This document shows positions 31,734-40,782 of a DNA stretch of 52,075 bases, in pieces. Position numbers and translations under genes: made by a program. The notes beneath the pieces are model-generated. The model did no database searches. It was not told the origin of the DNA and worked only from the letters and a program-made list of their open reading frames with translations. Source of the DNA: Clostridia bacterium (GTDB lineage Bacteria; Bacillota; Clostridia; Oscillospirales; Acutalibacteraceae); the NCBI GenBank assembly GCA_017428085.1, contig JAFRRP010000054.1, positions 1-52,075 on the forward strand, given 5' to 3'. Positions within the stretch are counted from its first letter, which is position 1. Every line of letters begins with the position of its first letter.

Positions 31734-34700
31734 GCGGCGGGCTCCGCCAGCGCGTCGACGATCTCCTCCAGACAGTCGAGGGCGTTCTGGCCCTTCTTCA
31801 GCCGCACGGAAAAATACGGCTTCTTCCCGGCGCTGGCCATCACGCGGCCCTTCAGCGCCGCCAGTCTTGCCAGCACGTTCCTGTCGATCTCGTTCACGAA
31901 CAGCAGCAGCATATCCGCCCGCTGGGTGATTTCATATACGCCGTTGTCAGCGGCGGTATTGCGCAGCAGCGCCACCTTGATCAGGCCCAGCACGCTTTCC
32001 GGCGGCTCGCCGTAGCGGTCGATCAGCTCGTCGGTCACGTCCATGGCGTCCTCTTTGGTGTGGATATCCGCGATGCGCTTGTATACCGCGATGCGCTGCG
32101 GGTAACTGGTGATATAGTCGTCCGGGATGTGGGCGTTGATGGAGATATCCACCTGACAGTCCCGTTTCGGCTGGTAATTCTCCTCGCCCTGCTGCTGCAT
32201 GGCCACGGCCTCCGCCAGCAGGTGCATATACATGTCGTAGCCCACGGCCTCCAGATGGCCGTGCTGCTGGGCGCCCAGCAGGTTGCCCGCGCCGCGTATT
32301 TCAAGGTCCCGCATGGCGATCTTGAAGCCGGAGCCGAACTGCGTGAACTCGCGGATGGCGGAAAGCCGCCGTTCCGCGACTTCGCTCAACTGTTTGTCTC
32401 TCGTAAAGGTGCAGTAGGCGCTGGCCCGGCGGGAGGAGCGACCCACGCGGCCCCGCAGCTGGTGCAGCTGCGCCAGTCCCATGCGGTCGGCGTTTTCGAT
32501 GATAAGGGTGTTGACGTTGGGCACGTCCACGCCCGTTTCGATGATGGTGGTACACACCAGGATGTCGATGTCGCCCTCGGTGAGCTTGCGCCACACGTCG
32601 GAAAGCGCCTCCTCGTTCATGCGGCCGTGGGCGACGCCGATCCGTGCGTCCGGGAAAAATTCGTGCAGCGTGGCCGCCGTTTCGTCGATATCCTCGATGC
32701 GGTTGTGCAGGTAGTAGACCTGCCCGCCGCGGCGCAGCTCCTTGGCGATGGCCTGCGAGATGATGCCCATGTCCTGCTCGATCACATAGGTCTGCACGGG
32801 GTAGCGGTCCAGCGGCGCCTCCTCGATGACGGAGAGGTCGCGGATGCCCGTCATGGCAAGGTTCAGCGTGCGGGGGATCGGTGTGGCGGACAGCGTCAGC
32901 ACGTCCACGGCGGGGAACAGCTCCTTCAGCTTTTCCTTCTGCGTCACGCCGAAGCGCTGCTCCTCGTCCACGATCAGCAGACCGAGGTCCTTGAACTGCA
33001 CGTCCTTTGAAATGATCCGGTGGGTGCCGGTCACCACGTCCAGCGCGCCGTCCTTCAGTTTTTGTAATATTTCTTTTTGCTGCTTGGGGGTGCGGAAGCG
33101 GCACAGCATATCCGCCTCCACCGGGAAGCCCTCGAACCGGTGCAGGATGGTACGGTAGTGCTGCAGCGCCAGTATGGTGGTGGGCACCAGAAACGCCACC
33201 TGCTTGCCGTCGCACACGCATTTGAAGGCGGCCCGCAGCGCCACCTCTGTCTTGCCGAAGCCCACGTCGCCGCACAGCAGCCGGTCCATGGGCACGGCGC
33301 GTTCCATATCGCTTTTGATCTCGTCGATGCAGCGCAGCTGGTCCTCGGTCTCGTCAAACTCGAACCGCCGTTCAAAATCGCTCTGCATGTCGATATCGGG
33401 CGAAAAGGCATAGCCGGGCGTGCGCTGCCGTTCGGCGTAAATTTTCAGTAATCTGTCGGCGATATCCTTCACCGCGCCGCGCACCCGCGCCTTGGTCTTT
33501 TCCCAGTCCGGGGAGCCCAGTCGGTTGATCTTCACCGTCCGCGCGCCGTCCTCCTCGTGGGGGCCGATGTATTTGGACACCAGCTCCAGCTTGGTGACGG
33601 GCACGTATAAAATATCGCCCTTGGCGTATTTGATCTTTAAGTAGTCCTTCGTCAGCCCTTCCATCTGCACCTTTTCGATGCCGTCGAAGATGCCGATGCC
33701 GTTGGCGGCGTGGACGATATAATCGCCCTTGTGCAGCTCGTCCAGCGAGTTGAAGGCGTTTTCGCTTTTGCGGTATTTCCTGACGGAGCTGCGGGCGGAT
33801 TTTGCGTAACGCCCGTAGCTGACGATCAGCAGCTTTTCGCCGGGGATATCCATGCCGTAACTGAGACTTCCCGGCAGGATGTTGATATAGCCCTTTTGCA
33901 GCTTTCCCGGCAACGTTTTGCACAGGATGGCGGGCAGCTCGTCGTCCGCCAGCTCCTCCAGTAATCCCTGCGCGGCCTTCTCCGTCCCCGCGAACACCAG
34001 CACGGTGCTCTTTTTCTGCAGCGCGGGGTGGATATCCTCCAAAAGTATTTTAAAGCTGCCGTCCCAGGGGGAGAGCTGATGGATCAGGAAGTTGATCAGG
34101 TCCTTCACCGGCACGTCGAAGCTGCCACGGGTGAAGTTGTCGAGGAACGCCGTGTCGAACAGCGTGTAGCTGTCGATCAGCTCCTGCGCGGGAATGGCGA
34201 AACGGTCCAGTCCACGGCACAGCGCGCCGTCCAGAAACAGCTCCTTCAGCTCGTCGTTCAGCAGCTTTTCCGCGTTGACGGCGCTTTCCCTGACGCCCGC
34301 GGACTCGCAGACGAACAGGAATTTGTCGGCAAAGTAGTCGGCGACCGTGGCGACCTCGTCGTAAGCCACGGGGATGTATTTATCGCAGCAGCCCGGCAGC
34401 AATCCCGCCCGCAGCAGTTCGGCGTCGGCGTTCAGCCACTCGCGTACCTTCGGGGTGTTCTTGCCGCGGCTGCTTTTGGCCAGCGCCTCCAGCCGTTCTG
34501 CCGCCTCTTCCGGTGAAGCGAACAGGATCTCCGAGACAGGGGAGAGGTCTACGCTTTGCAGCGTGTCCGTGCGCCGCTGGGAAAGCACGTCGAACTCGGC
34601 GACGGCGTCGATCTCGTCGCCCCAGAATTCGATCCGTACCGGGTTGTCCCGGTCGGCGGGGAAGATGTCAAGGATGCCGCCGCGCAGGGAAAACTGTCCC

Positions 34701-35206
34701 GCGCCCTCCACCATATCGCAGGCGGAATAACCGCTTTTTACCAGCTTTTCGCGAATGGCGTCGATGGCGATCTCCTGACCGGTCGTCAGACGGAAGATAC
34801 GTTTTTTCAGCTCCTGCGGCGGGATGGTGCGCTGCAGCGCCGCCTCCGCGGAGCAGATCAGGATCTCCGCGTCGCCGGAAAGCGCCCTTGCCAGCGCCCC
34901 GATGCGCTTTTGCTCGTATTCCTTACTGCTGCTTTCCGCCGCCTGAAAGTTGAAATCCCTTGCCGGGAACACGCAGGCGTGGCTGCCAAGCGTTTGCAGG
35001 TCGGCGCACAGCTTGGTGGCGACCGCCTCGTCCGGGGTAATGACCAAAGCGCCGCGCGAGAACTGCTCGCACAGCGAATGGATCATCAGCGCTTTCGGCG
35101 CGGGGGGCAGTCCCAGACACCCGAAGGGAAACGCCTTACGGGTGATCGCCGAAAGCACGGAACGGTATTCCGGGCTGTTGGATAGTAATTCGGAAAAACA
35201 GGACAT
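31730..35206 (-). CDS. mfd: Transcription-repair coupling factor
   Basis: Mfd removes RNA polymerase stalled at DNA lesions and recruits UvrA. 1158 aa, full length. UvrB-like N-terminal domains (about 1-400), the RNA polymerase-binding CarD-like domain (about 495-560, GDYIVHAANGIGIFDG), then a RecG-like translocase with Walker A LCGDVGFGKTEVA (about 645) and the DEEQ box LLIVDEEQRFG (about 748), and a C-terminal TRCF domain. RBS weak (GGGTGA). Between pth and comEC. Confidence 0.97.
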   Translation of the reverse strand: MSCFSELLSNSPEYRSVLSAITRKAFPFGCLGLPPAPKALMIHSLCEQFSRGALVITPDEAVATKLCADLQTLGSHACVFPARDFNFQAAESSSKEYEQKRIGALARALSGDAEILICSAEAALQRTIPPQELKKRIFRLTTGQEIAIDAIREKLVKSGYSACDMVEGAGQFSLRGGILDIFPADRDNPVRIEFWGDEIDAVAEFDVLSQRRTDTLQSVDLSPVSEILFASPEEAAERLEALAKSSRGKNTPKVREWLNADAELLRAGLLPGCCDKYIPVAYDEVATVADYFADKFLFVCESAGVRESAVNAEKLLNDELKELFLDGALCRGLDRFAIPAQELIDSYTLFDTAFLDNFTRGSFDVPVKDLINFLIHQLSPWDGSFKILLEDIHPALQKKSTVLVFAGTEKAAQGLLEELADDELPAILCKTLPGKLQKGYINILPGSLSYGMDIPGEKLLIVSYGRYAKSARSSVRKYRKSENAFNSLDELHKGDYIVHAANGIGIFDGIEKVQMEGLTKDYLKIKYAKGDILYVPVTKLELVSKYIGPHEEDGARTVKINRLGSPDWEKTKARVRGAVKDIADRLLKIYAERQRTPGYAFSPDIDMQSDFERRFEFDETEDQLRCIDEIKSDMERAVPMDRLLCGDVGFGKTEVALRAAFKCVCDGKQVAFLVPTTILALQHYRTILHRFEGFPVEADMLCRFRTPKQQKEILQKLKDGALDVVTGTHRIISKDVQFKDLGLLIVDEEQRFGVTQKEKLKELFPAVDVLTLSATPIPRTLNLAMTGIRDLSVIEEAPLDRYPVQTYVIEQDMGIISQAIAKELRRGGQVYYLHNRIEDIDETAATLHEFFPDARIGVAHGRMNEEALSDVWRKLTEGDIDILVCTTIIETGVDVPNVNTLIIENADRMGLAQLHQLRGRVGRSSRRASAYCTFTRDKQLSEVAERRLSAIREFTQFGSGFKIAMRDLEIRGAGNLLGAQQHGHLEAVGYDMYMHLLAEAVAMQQQGEENYQPKRDCQVDISINAHIPDDYITSYPQRIAVYKRIADIHTKEDAMDVTDELIDRYGEPPESVLGLIKVALLRNTAADNGVYEITQRADMLLLFVNEIDRNVLARLAALKGRVMASAGKKPYFSVRLKKGQNALDCLEEIVDALAEPAA

Positions 35207-35210
35207 TCGG

Positions 35211-35828
35211 TCACCCGTTATACTGACTCATGGCGCCGTCGATATTGCCGTTCAGGATCAGCGGAATGGCTTCCACGGCGCGTTCCATGGTCTTGCGCAT
35301 GGTTTCAAGATCCGCCTTTGAGAATTTTCCCAGCACGTGATCCTTCAGGTCCTCGTCCGGGTCGGTGCGTTCTCCGACGCCCAGCTTCAACCGCGGAAAT
35401 TCGTCGGAGTTCAGGTGCCAGATGACGCTCTTGATGCCGTTGTGCCCGCCGGCGGAGCCCTTACGCCGGATGCGCAGCGTTCCCGTGGGCAGGGAGATAT
35501 CGTCGTAGATCACGATGATCTTTTCCGGCGGGATCTTGTAAAAGTCGGCGGCGGCTTTGATGGCCTCGCCGGAATTGTTCATAAAGGTCTGCGGCCGCAT
35601 CACAAGACAGGGCTTGCCCTCGATCAGCGCGGCGCAGGTCAGCGCCCGGTATTTGACGCGGTCCGTTTTCAGCCCGTACTTGTTACACAGGATATCAAGG
35701 CACAGAAAGCCCGCGTTGTGCCGGGAGTATTCGTACTCTTTGCCGGGATTGCCAAGCCCCGCGATAATGAATTCGGGCTTGCCGGCGAATACCGGCGCTG
35801 CGGCCGTTTTTTTTCTGAAAAAAACCAT
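35211..35828 (-). CDS. pth: Peptidyl-tRNA hydrolase
   Basis: Releases tRNA from prematurely dropped peptidyl-tRNA. GLGNPGKEYEYSRHNAG (24-40) contains the catalytic H37; RPQTFMNNSGE and IYDDISLPTGTLRIRRKGSA plus GGHNGIKSV are diagnostic. 205 aa; about 17 residues longer at the N-terminus than usual, with a basic start (MVFFRKKTAAAP). One base separates it from glmU, and four bases separate it from mfd. Confidence 0.96.
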   Translation of the reverse strand: MVFFRKKTAAAPVFAGKPEFIIAGLGNPGKEYEYSRHNAGFLCLDILCNKYGLKTDRVKYRALTCAALIEGKPCLVMRPQTFMNNSGEAIKAAADFYKIPPEKIIVIYDDISLPTGTLRIRRKGSAGGHNGIKSVIWHLNSDEFPRLKLGVGERTDPDEDLKDHVLGKFSKADLETMRKTMERAVEAIPLILNGNIDGAMSQYNG

Positions 35829-35829
35829 C

Positions 35830-37218
35830 TTAATACTTCTTTTCGCGGTAGGGGTTGGTCTTTTTTACCCAGTCTTCTTTGTTGGTCTGGCGCTCGCGGG
35901 CGATGGAAAGCGCGTCGCTGGGCACGTCGTCCGTAATGGTGGAGCCCGCCGCCGTGTACGCCCTGTCGCCGATGGTCACCGGCGCGATCAGGTTGGTGTT
36001 GCAGCCGATGAACGCGTCGTTGCCGATGGTGCAGCGGTTCTTGGTCTTGCCGTTGAAGTTGACGGTCACCACGCCGCAGCCGAAATTGACGCCGCTGCCC
36101 ACGTCGCTGTCTCCCACGTAGGTGAGGTGTGAAACGGAGGTGTGGTGATCGATGACGGAGTTCTTGACCTCCACGAAGTTGCCGCAGTGGACGTGCTCGC
36201 CGATGACGGTGTTGGGACGCAGGTGTACGAACGGGCCGAGGTTGGCGTTGTCTTTCACTTCCGCTTCCTCCGCCTGTACGGCGTTCAGCGTCACGCCGTT
36301 ACCTACCTTCGTCTTGTAAAGCACGGTGTTGGGGCCGATGACGCAGTCCTCGCCGATGGCGCAGTCTTCCTTGATGATGGTGCCGGGAAGGATCACGGTA
36401 TCCGCGCCGACTTTAACGTCCGGGTCGATGATGACGCTGGAAGTGCAGGGAATGGAAACGCCCTCCAGCATCAGTTTTTCCAGCGTTTTTTTACGCAGGA
36501 TCTCGTTTAGCTCGTGCAGTTGTACCCGTGTGTTCGCGCCCAGTACCGCGTCGGCGTTGTCGGCGGCGTAGGCGCCCACGCGCAGCCCCATGGAAAGCGC
36601 GATATGGACGGTATCGGTCAGGTAGTATTCGCCCTTGGAATTCTTGTTGTCGATCCTGCCCAGCAGGTCGCACAGCGTATCCGCGTCGAACCACATGGCG
36701 CCGGAGTTGATCTCCCGGATCTTCTGGGTGTCCACGTCGGCGGAGGCCTGCTCCACGATGGCGGTAAAGTTGCCGTCCGCGTCCCGCACGATGCGGCCGT
36801 AGCCGAAGGGGTCGTCCACCTTGGCGGAGATGACGGTCTGCACGAAGCGGTTGTTCACGTGGGCCTCCAGCGCTTCCCGGATGGTCCTGCTGTCCATAAA
36901 CGGCGCGTCGCCGGCCAGGATCAATACGTTGCCGCCGGAGTGCGCCTTGATGAAATCCATCGCCTGCATCACGGCGTGGCCGGTGCCCAGGCGCTGCTCC
37001 TGCCGCACGGTCTGCGCGCGGCCTGCCAAGTGCGCTTCCAGCACCTCGGCGCGGTAGCCGGTCACCACGCAGATATCCTCGATACCGGCGCCCATGGCCG
37101 ATTCCATGACACGGTCGATCATCGGCTTGAAGATGATCTCCGCCATTACCTTCGGTTTCTTTGATTTCATTCTCGTGCCTTCGCCGCCGGCGAGGATCAC
37201 GACGCAGTTCTTTGCCAT
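35830..37218 (-). CDS. glmU: Bifunctional UDP-N-acetylglucosamine pyrophosphorylase / glucosamine-1-phosphate N-acetyltransferase
   Basis: Makes UDP-GlcNAc for peptidoglycan. N-terminal uridyltransferase with LAGGEGTRMKSKKPK, then LAGDAPFMDS; C-terminal left-handed beta-helix acetyltransferase with hexapeptide repeats (NTVIGEHVHCGNFVEVKNS, SHLTYVGDSDVGSGVNFGCG). The ATG at 37218 is chosen, spaced 7 from GGAGG; the ATG two codons earlier nearly touches the RBS. 462 aa. First gene of the long operon to the unknown gene at 27310; the prs gene often found next to glmU is absent here. Confidence 0.96.
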   Translation of the reverse strand: MAKNCVVILAGGEGTRMKSKKPKVMAEIIFKPMIDRVMESAMGAGIEDICVVTGYRAEVLEAHLAGRAQTVRQEQRLGTGHAVMQAMDFIKAHSGGNVLILAGDAPFMDSRTIREALEAHVNNRFVQTVISAKVDDPFGYGRIVRDADGNFTAIVEQASADVDTQKIREINSGAMWFDADTLCDLLGRIDNKNSKGEYYLTDTVHIALSMGLRVGAYAADNADAVLGANTRVQLHELNEILRKKTLEKLMLEGVSIPCTSSVIIDPDVKVGADTVILPGTIIKEDCAIGEDCVIGPNTVLYKTKVGNGVTLNAVQAEEAEVKDNANLGPFVHLRPNTVIGEHVHCGNFVEVKNSVIDHHTSVSHLTYVGDSDVGSGVNFGCGVVTVNFNGKTKNRCTIGNDAFIGCNTNLIAPVTIGDRAYTAAGSTITDDVPSDALSIARERQTNKEDWVKKTNPYREKKY

Positions 37219-37317
37219 ATCCATTCCTCCGTAAAAAATATCAAAATAAGCGAAAACATAGCGAAACGCTCCGCCGGATCAAAACTGTCCCGCGGAGGTG
37301 ATCTTTTTGCTGTCTGA

Positions 37318-37346
37318 ATTATAGCATATCCGGCAGTGGATGGCAA
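37318..37346 (-). promoter_or_regulatory. Promoter of the glmU-pth-mfd-comEC-holA-rnmV operon
   Basis: Minus strand TTGCCA (37346-37341) and TATAAT (37323-37318), 17-base spacer. The leader of about 90 bases has a possible hairpin (CTCCGC...GCGGAG, about 37270-37297). Confidence 0.75.
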
Positions 37347-37392
37347 GAAAAAGTTTTTAACATAAATTGCGGGATTTTTCTGTTGATTATGC

Positions 37393-37421
37393 TTGACATC
37401 CCTCGTTCTTTATGATATGAT
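37393..37421 (+). promoter_or_regulatory. Strong promoter of the tRNA-Ser pair
   Basis: Perfect TTGACA (37393-37398) and TATGAT (37416-37421), 17-base spacer, 13 bases before the first tRNA. Confidence 0.88.
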
Positions 37422-37434
37422 GATTAACGCTTAA

Positions 37435-37525
37435 GGAGAGATACCGAAGCGGTCATAACGGAACGGTCTTGAAAACCGTCGTACTCTTACGGGTACCGTG
37501 GGTTCGAATCCCACTCTCTCCGCCA
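37435..37525 (+). tRNA. tRNA-Ser (anticodon UGA)
   Basis: Acceptor arms GGAGAGA and TCTCTCC, discriminator G, encoded CCA. Anticodon loop CTTGAAA gives UGA for UCA/UCG codons. The long variable arm of a class II tRNA is present, and the T-loop reads TTCGAAT. Confidence 0.96.
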
Positions 37526-37560
37526 GTTAAACATAATAGTCTGAATGACGCTATCAATTT

Positions 37561-37651
37561 GGAGAAGTACTCAAGTTGGTGACGAGGCGCCCCTGCTAAG
37601 GGCGTAGGTCGGGTAACCGGCGCAGGAGTTCGAGTCTCCTCTTCTCCGCCA
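37561..37651 (+). tRNA. tRNA-Ser (anticodon GCU)
   Basis: Acceptor arms GGAGAAG and CTTCTCC, discriminator G, encoded CCA. Anticodon loop CTGCTAA gives GCU for AGC/AGU codons. Long variable arm; T-loop TTCGAGT. Co-transcribed with the preceding tRNA, 35 bases apart. Confidence 0.96.
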
Positions 37652-37653
37652 GA

Positions 37654-37682
37654 AAGCACACCGAAAGGTGTGCTTCATTTTT
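37654..37682 (+). terminator. Terminator of the tRNA-Ser pair
   Basis: Perfect stem AAGCACACC (37654-37662) with GGTGTGCTT (37667-37675), GAAA tetraloop, then T-run 37678-37682. Confidence 0.92.
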
Positions 37683-37724
37683 ATGTCAGAGGAGACGAGA
37701 ACGGCTGCTCCGGTTGCTTTTTAT

Positions 37725-37762
37725 AAAAAAAAGCCCTCCGCTTGTTAAACAGAGCGAAGGGC
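37725..37762 (-). terminator. Terminator of the second lipase-like gene
   Basis: Minus-strand stem GCCCTTCGCT (37762-37753) with AGCGGAGGGC (37742-37733, one G-U pair), then eight T (37732-37725). Confidence 0.9.
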
Positions 37763-37779
37763 ATGTTTTATGCCGTTTT

Positions 37780-39312
37780 TCAGCGCAGCTTGAACAGCTT
37801 CAGCAGCAGGCAGTAGATGTTGTCGAAAATATCCAGCATCTTGTTCAGAAACGCCTTGAACTTGCTCACTTCTTCCGTTGTGGCCGTGTCGGGCGAAATA
37901 GATTCGTCAAAACCACGGTACTGCAGGAACCGGGGATATTCCGGGTAGGAAGCAACGGTCGATTCCCCGTTGGGGTTGAACAGCAGCTTGAAGATCATGT
38001 CGTCCAGCGCGTCGGAATTGGTGGCGTGCTTGTAGTCCCTGATAAACCACGTCTTATCCGGGAACAGGCAGGTGGAGGCGTTGATGGTGCGATCCGGGGA
38101 GATGAACTCGGGAGCTACGCCCTCCAGTTCCTCGTCGGTAAGCGTCTCGCCGTAGGCGGCCGTGGTGGCGCCGAAGGAGTTGCGGCTGGCGTCGATCACG
38201 CCGTCCGTCAGGCTGTTCCACTGGGAGGTCAGCGGAATGGAGGAATATCCGTAGCGGGAGATCACCGCCACCCGGGCGTTCTCGTCAAGCTTTTGCAGCG
38301 TTTCCACTCTGGAGGGTCTTACGATCTTGCTGAAATTGTCGATCCTGGCGCGCAGGCCGCTGTAATCGACCTCGGGGTCGGCCACGCCGAACATGTACTC
38401 CTTCGCGCCGTCCAGATACTCGTCGGGGCACATGGCCCAGATGGACAGCCAGCTGCTGAACATGGGGAACAGCACCTCGGAAATGGCCCTGTCCTTGATG
38501 TGCTCGATGATATCGTTGGCAAGGGAAGCGATGGAATCCGCGATGCCGGCCTCCTGCAGCACGTCAAGGATGGAACCTACCAGCGCGTCGAAATCGGTCT
38601 GGTCCAGCGCGTACTGCAGATAGTATACCAGCGCTTCGCCCGCCACGGTGATATCGCCGGAGAACAGCTGGCCCGTGTACGCCTCGCCGAAGATGGCGGT
38701 GGTGTTCAGGCCCGCCGCGTAGATCTTATCCGTTCCGTAGATGGACATGTACGTCAGCGTGACAAGTCCGCCCAGACTGTGGCAGGAGACGGCGACCTTG
38801 CGGCAGCCCGTCGATTCCAGCACGTAGTCGATAAAATCGTTCAGCTCCGCGGCGATCTCGATGGGGTCGATGCGCCAGTCATAACGGAAGGTAAGCGTGG
38901 AATTCTTGCGTATCCTGTCGGGAGAGGGGTACTCCATATACGCGCCGGAATTGCCCACGGGGGTGCCGTCCGGGTTGCAGAAGGAGGGCTCCAGCAGGGC
39001 CTTCGCCTCGGGGATGATCGTATCCGCCAGCGCGTCGTAATCCTTGTTCACAAGGAACTTCAGCAGCGCGGGCACGCAGTTTTTCACGGTGTTCAGGATA
39101 TCGTCCGTGCTCCAGGGGAAGATCTCCTTGGAGTTCTTGTCGTTCTTATCCTCATAGATGTCGCTGGCCATGAAGCCTGGGATCTCGATCAGGGGATAAT
39201 TCTGTACGATCGTTCTTTCCCGGGCATAGGCGGTCAGGCCCGCCAGCGGCGCGGCGATCACGACTACCGCCAGCAGTACGGAAAGCATTTTTACCGAAAA
39301 TTTAAGCTTCAT
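37780..39312 (-). CDS. Secreted lipase-like alpha/beta-hydrolase, paralogue of the gene at 14747
   Basis: Exported 510-aa protein with a signal peptide (1-30, ending LAGLTAYA). IEIPGFMASD (43-52) is the oxyanion-loop region, TFRYDWRIDP (141-150) matches the FxYDWR motif of GPI-remodelling-type lipases, and S179 in VSCHSLGGL is the nucleophile in a classic GxSxG-like elbow (C-x-S-x-G). H429 in RDYKHATN is the likely catalytic histidine. The segments NSFGATTA, NASTCLFPDKTW and the SYPEYPRF tail align with SFGATAA, DASTGILPETSF and DPGYPQF of the 617-aa protein. A triglyceride, phospholipid or sphingolipid substrate is possible. RBS GGGAGGAAG. Monocistronic. Confidence 0.8.
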   Translation of the reverse strand: MKLKFSVKMLSVLLAVVVIAAPLAGLTAYARERTIVQNYPLIEIPGFMASDIYEDKNDKNSKEIFPWSTDDILNTVKNCVPALLKFLVNKDYDALADTIIPEAKALLEPSFCNPDGTPVGNSGAYMEYPSPDRIRKNSTLTFRYDWRIDPIEIAAELNDFIDYVLESTGCRKVAVSCHSLGGLVTLTYMSIYGTDKIYAAGLNTTAIFGEAYTGQLFSGDITVAGEALVYYLQYALDQTDFDALVGSILDVLQEAGIADSIASLANDIIEHIKDRAISEVLFPMFSSWLSIWAMCPDEYLDGAKEYMFGVADPEVDYSGLRARIDNFSKIVRPSRVETLQKLDENARVAVISRYGYSSIPLTSQWNSLTDGVIDASRNSFGATTAAYGETLTDEELEGVAPEFISPDRTINASTCLFPDKTWFIRDYKHATNSDALDDMIFKLLFNPNGESTVASYPEYPRFLQYRGFDESISPDTATTEEVSKFKAFLNKMLDIFDNIYCLLLKLFKLR

Positions 39313-39346
39313 CTTCTATACTTCCTCCCAGTGTACTATTAACTTC

Positions 39347-39375
39347 ATATTAGCACAAAAAAATCTAAAAGTAAA
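39347..39375 (-). promoter_or_regulatory. Promoter of the second lipase-like gene
   Basis: Minus strand TTTACT (39375-39370) and TAATAT (39352-39347), 17-base spacer, 35 bases upstream of the ATG. Confidence 0.65.
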
Positions 39376-39410
39376 TAGCGAAATTTATGATATTTATAAT
39401 TACTTATTGT

Positions 39411-39439
39411 TTGACATGCGGCCCGCGAGATGGTATTAT
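39411..39439 (+). promoter_or_regulatory. Promoter of metY
   Basis: Perfect TTGACA (39411-39416) and TATTAT (39434-39439), 17-base spacer; an overlapping TATAAT is 20 bases from the -35. No SAM riboswitch fits in the 35 bases to the ATG. Confidence 0.85.
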
Positions 39440-39474
39440 AATATATCGAAAATTGAAAAAAGAAGGTAACGAGC

Positions 39475-40758
39475 ATGAGCGACTATCAAATTGAAACCAA
39501 GTGCGTGCAAAGCGGCTACCGCCCCGGCAACGGCGAGCCCCGGCAGATCCCGATCTACCAAAGCACTACGTTCAAATACGATACCAGCGAGGATATGGGC
39601 AGGCTGTTCGATCTGGAGGCCAGCGGTTATTTCTATTCCCGCCTGCAGAACCCCACCTGCGATTATGTGGCTGCCAAGATCGCCGATATGGAGGGCGGTA
39701 CGGCTGCCATGCTGACCTCTTCCGGTCAGGCGGCCAGCTTTTTCTCGGTTTTCAATATCTGCGAGGCGGGCGGGCACATCGTGTCCTCCTCCACCATCTA
39801 CGGCGGCACCTACAACCTGTTTGCCGTTACCATGAAAAAGATGGGCATTGACGTGACCTTCGTCGATCCGGGATGCACCGAGGACGAGCTCAACGCGGCT
39901 TTCCGTGACAATACAAAGGCTGTGTTCGGCGAGACCATCGCAAACCCGGCGCTCCGGGTGCTGGATATTGAAAAATTCGCAAAAGCCGCCCATGCCCACG
40001 GCGTGCCGCTGATCATCGACAACACCTTCCCCACGCCGGTCAACTGCCGTCCCATCGAGTGGGGCGCGGATATCGTCACCCATTCCACCACCAAATATAT
40101 GGACGGCCACGGCGCGGCGGTTGGCGGCGTGATCGTGGACAGCGGCAAATTCGACTGGCTGGCCCACGCCGACAAATTCCCCGGCCTTTGCACACCGGAC
40201 GAGAGCTATCACGGCATCACCTACGCCAAAAAATTCGGCAGGGAAGGCGCATACATCTATAAGGCCACCGCGCAGCTGATGCGCGACCTTGGCTGCACGC
40301 CCTCGCCCAACAGCGCGTTCCTTCTCAATCTGGGGCTGGAAAGTCTTCACGTGCGCATGAAGCGCCACTGCGAAAACGCCCTTGACGTGGCGCTGTATCT
40401 GGCGGCCAGCGACAAGATCGGCTGGGTCAATTACGCGGGGCTTCCCACCGATCCCCAGTACGCGCTGGCGAAAAAATATATGCCCAACGGCACCTGCGGC
40501 GTGGTCAGCTTCGGCGTAAAGGGCGGCAGAAAAGCAGCCGAGACCTTCATGAAACGGCTGAAGCTCATTGCCATCGAAACACACGTGGCGGACGCCCGTT
40601 CCTGCTGCCTGCATCCCGCCAACTCCACCCATCGCCAGATGAACGAGGAAGAGCTGATTGCAGCCGGCGTACCCTCCGACCTGGTGCGTCTGTCCTGCGG
40701 TCTGGAAAACAGCGCCGACCTGATCGCCGATATCGATAAAGCGCTGAAAGCCGTCTGA
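39475..40758 (+). CDS. metY: O-acetylhomoserine sulfhydrylase (aminocarboxypropyltransferase)
   Basis: PLP enzyme of the Cys/Met metabolism family that makes homocysteine from O-acetylhomoserine and sulfide. The PLP-binding lysine is K207 in HSTTKYMDGHG; SSGQAASFF, YGGTYNLF and PLIIDNTFPTP are typical cofactor-contact segments. 427 aa, the long MetY length rather than the shorter MetB/MetC. metA follows 24 bases downstream and supplies its substrate. RBS AGAAGGTAACG is moderate. Confidence 0.93.
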   Translation: MSDYQIETKCVQSGYRPGNGEPRQIPIYQSTTFKYDTSEDMGRLFDLEASGYFYSRLQNPTCDYVAAKIADMEGGTAAMLTSSGQAASFFSVFNICEAGGHIVSSSTIYGGTYNLFAVTMKKMGIDVTFVDPGCTEDELNAAFRDNTKAVFGETIANPALRVLDIEKFAKAAHAHGVPLIIDNTFPTPVNCRPIEWGADIVTHSTTKYMDGHGAAVGGVIVDSGKFDWLAHADKFPGLCTPDESYHGITYAKKFGREGAYIYKATAQLMRDLGCTPSPNSAFLLNLGLESLHVRMKRHCENALDVALYLAASDKIGWVNYAGLPTDPQYALAKKYMPNGTCGVVSFGVKGGRKAAETFMKRLKLIAIETHVADARSCCLHPANSTHRQMNEEELIAAGVPSDLVRLSCGLENSADLIADIDKALKAV

Positions 40759-40782
40759 TCATCATCCGAAAGGTAATACGCA

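Noticed and set aside
29904..32015. 703-codon plus-strand frame opposite comEC and mfd
   Set aside because: Antisense to two clearly conserved genes; composition (His, Gln, Arg, Gly rich) is typical of GC-rich shadow frames.
37453..37659. 68-codon minus-strand frame across the two tRNA-Ser genes
   Set aside because: It lies wholly on tRNA genes; the GGESGIRTHGTR-like text is the well-known false translation of tRNA antisense.
39313..39474. SAM riboswitch upstream of metY-metA
   Set aside because: The promoter is only 35 bases from the ATG, leaving no room for a riboswitch and terminator.
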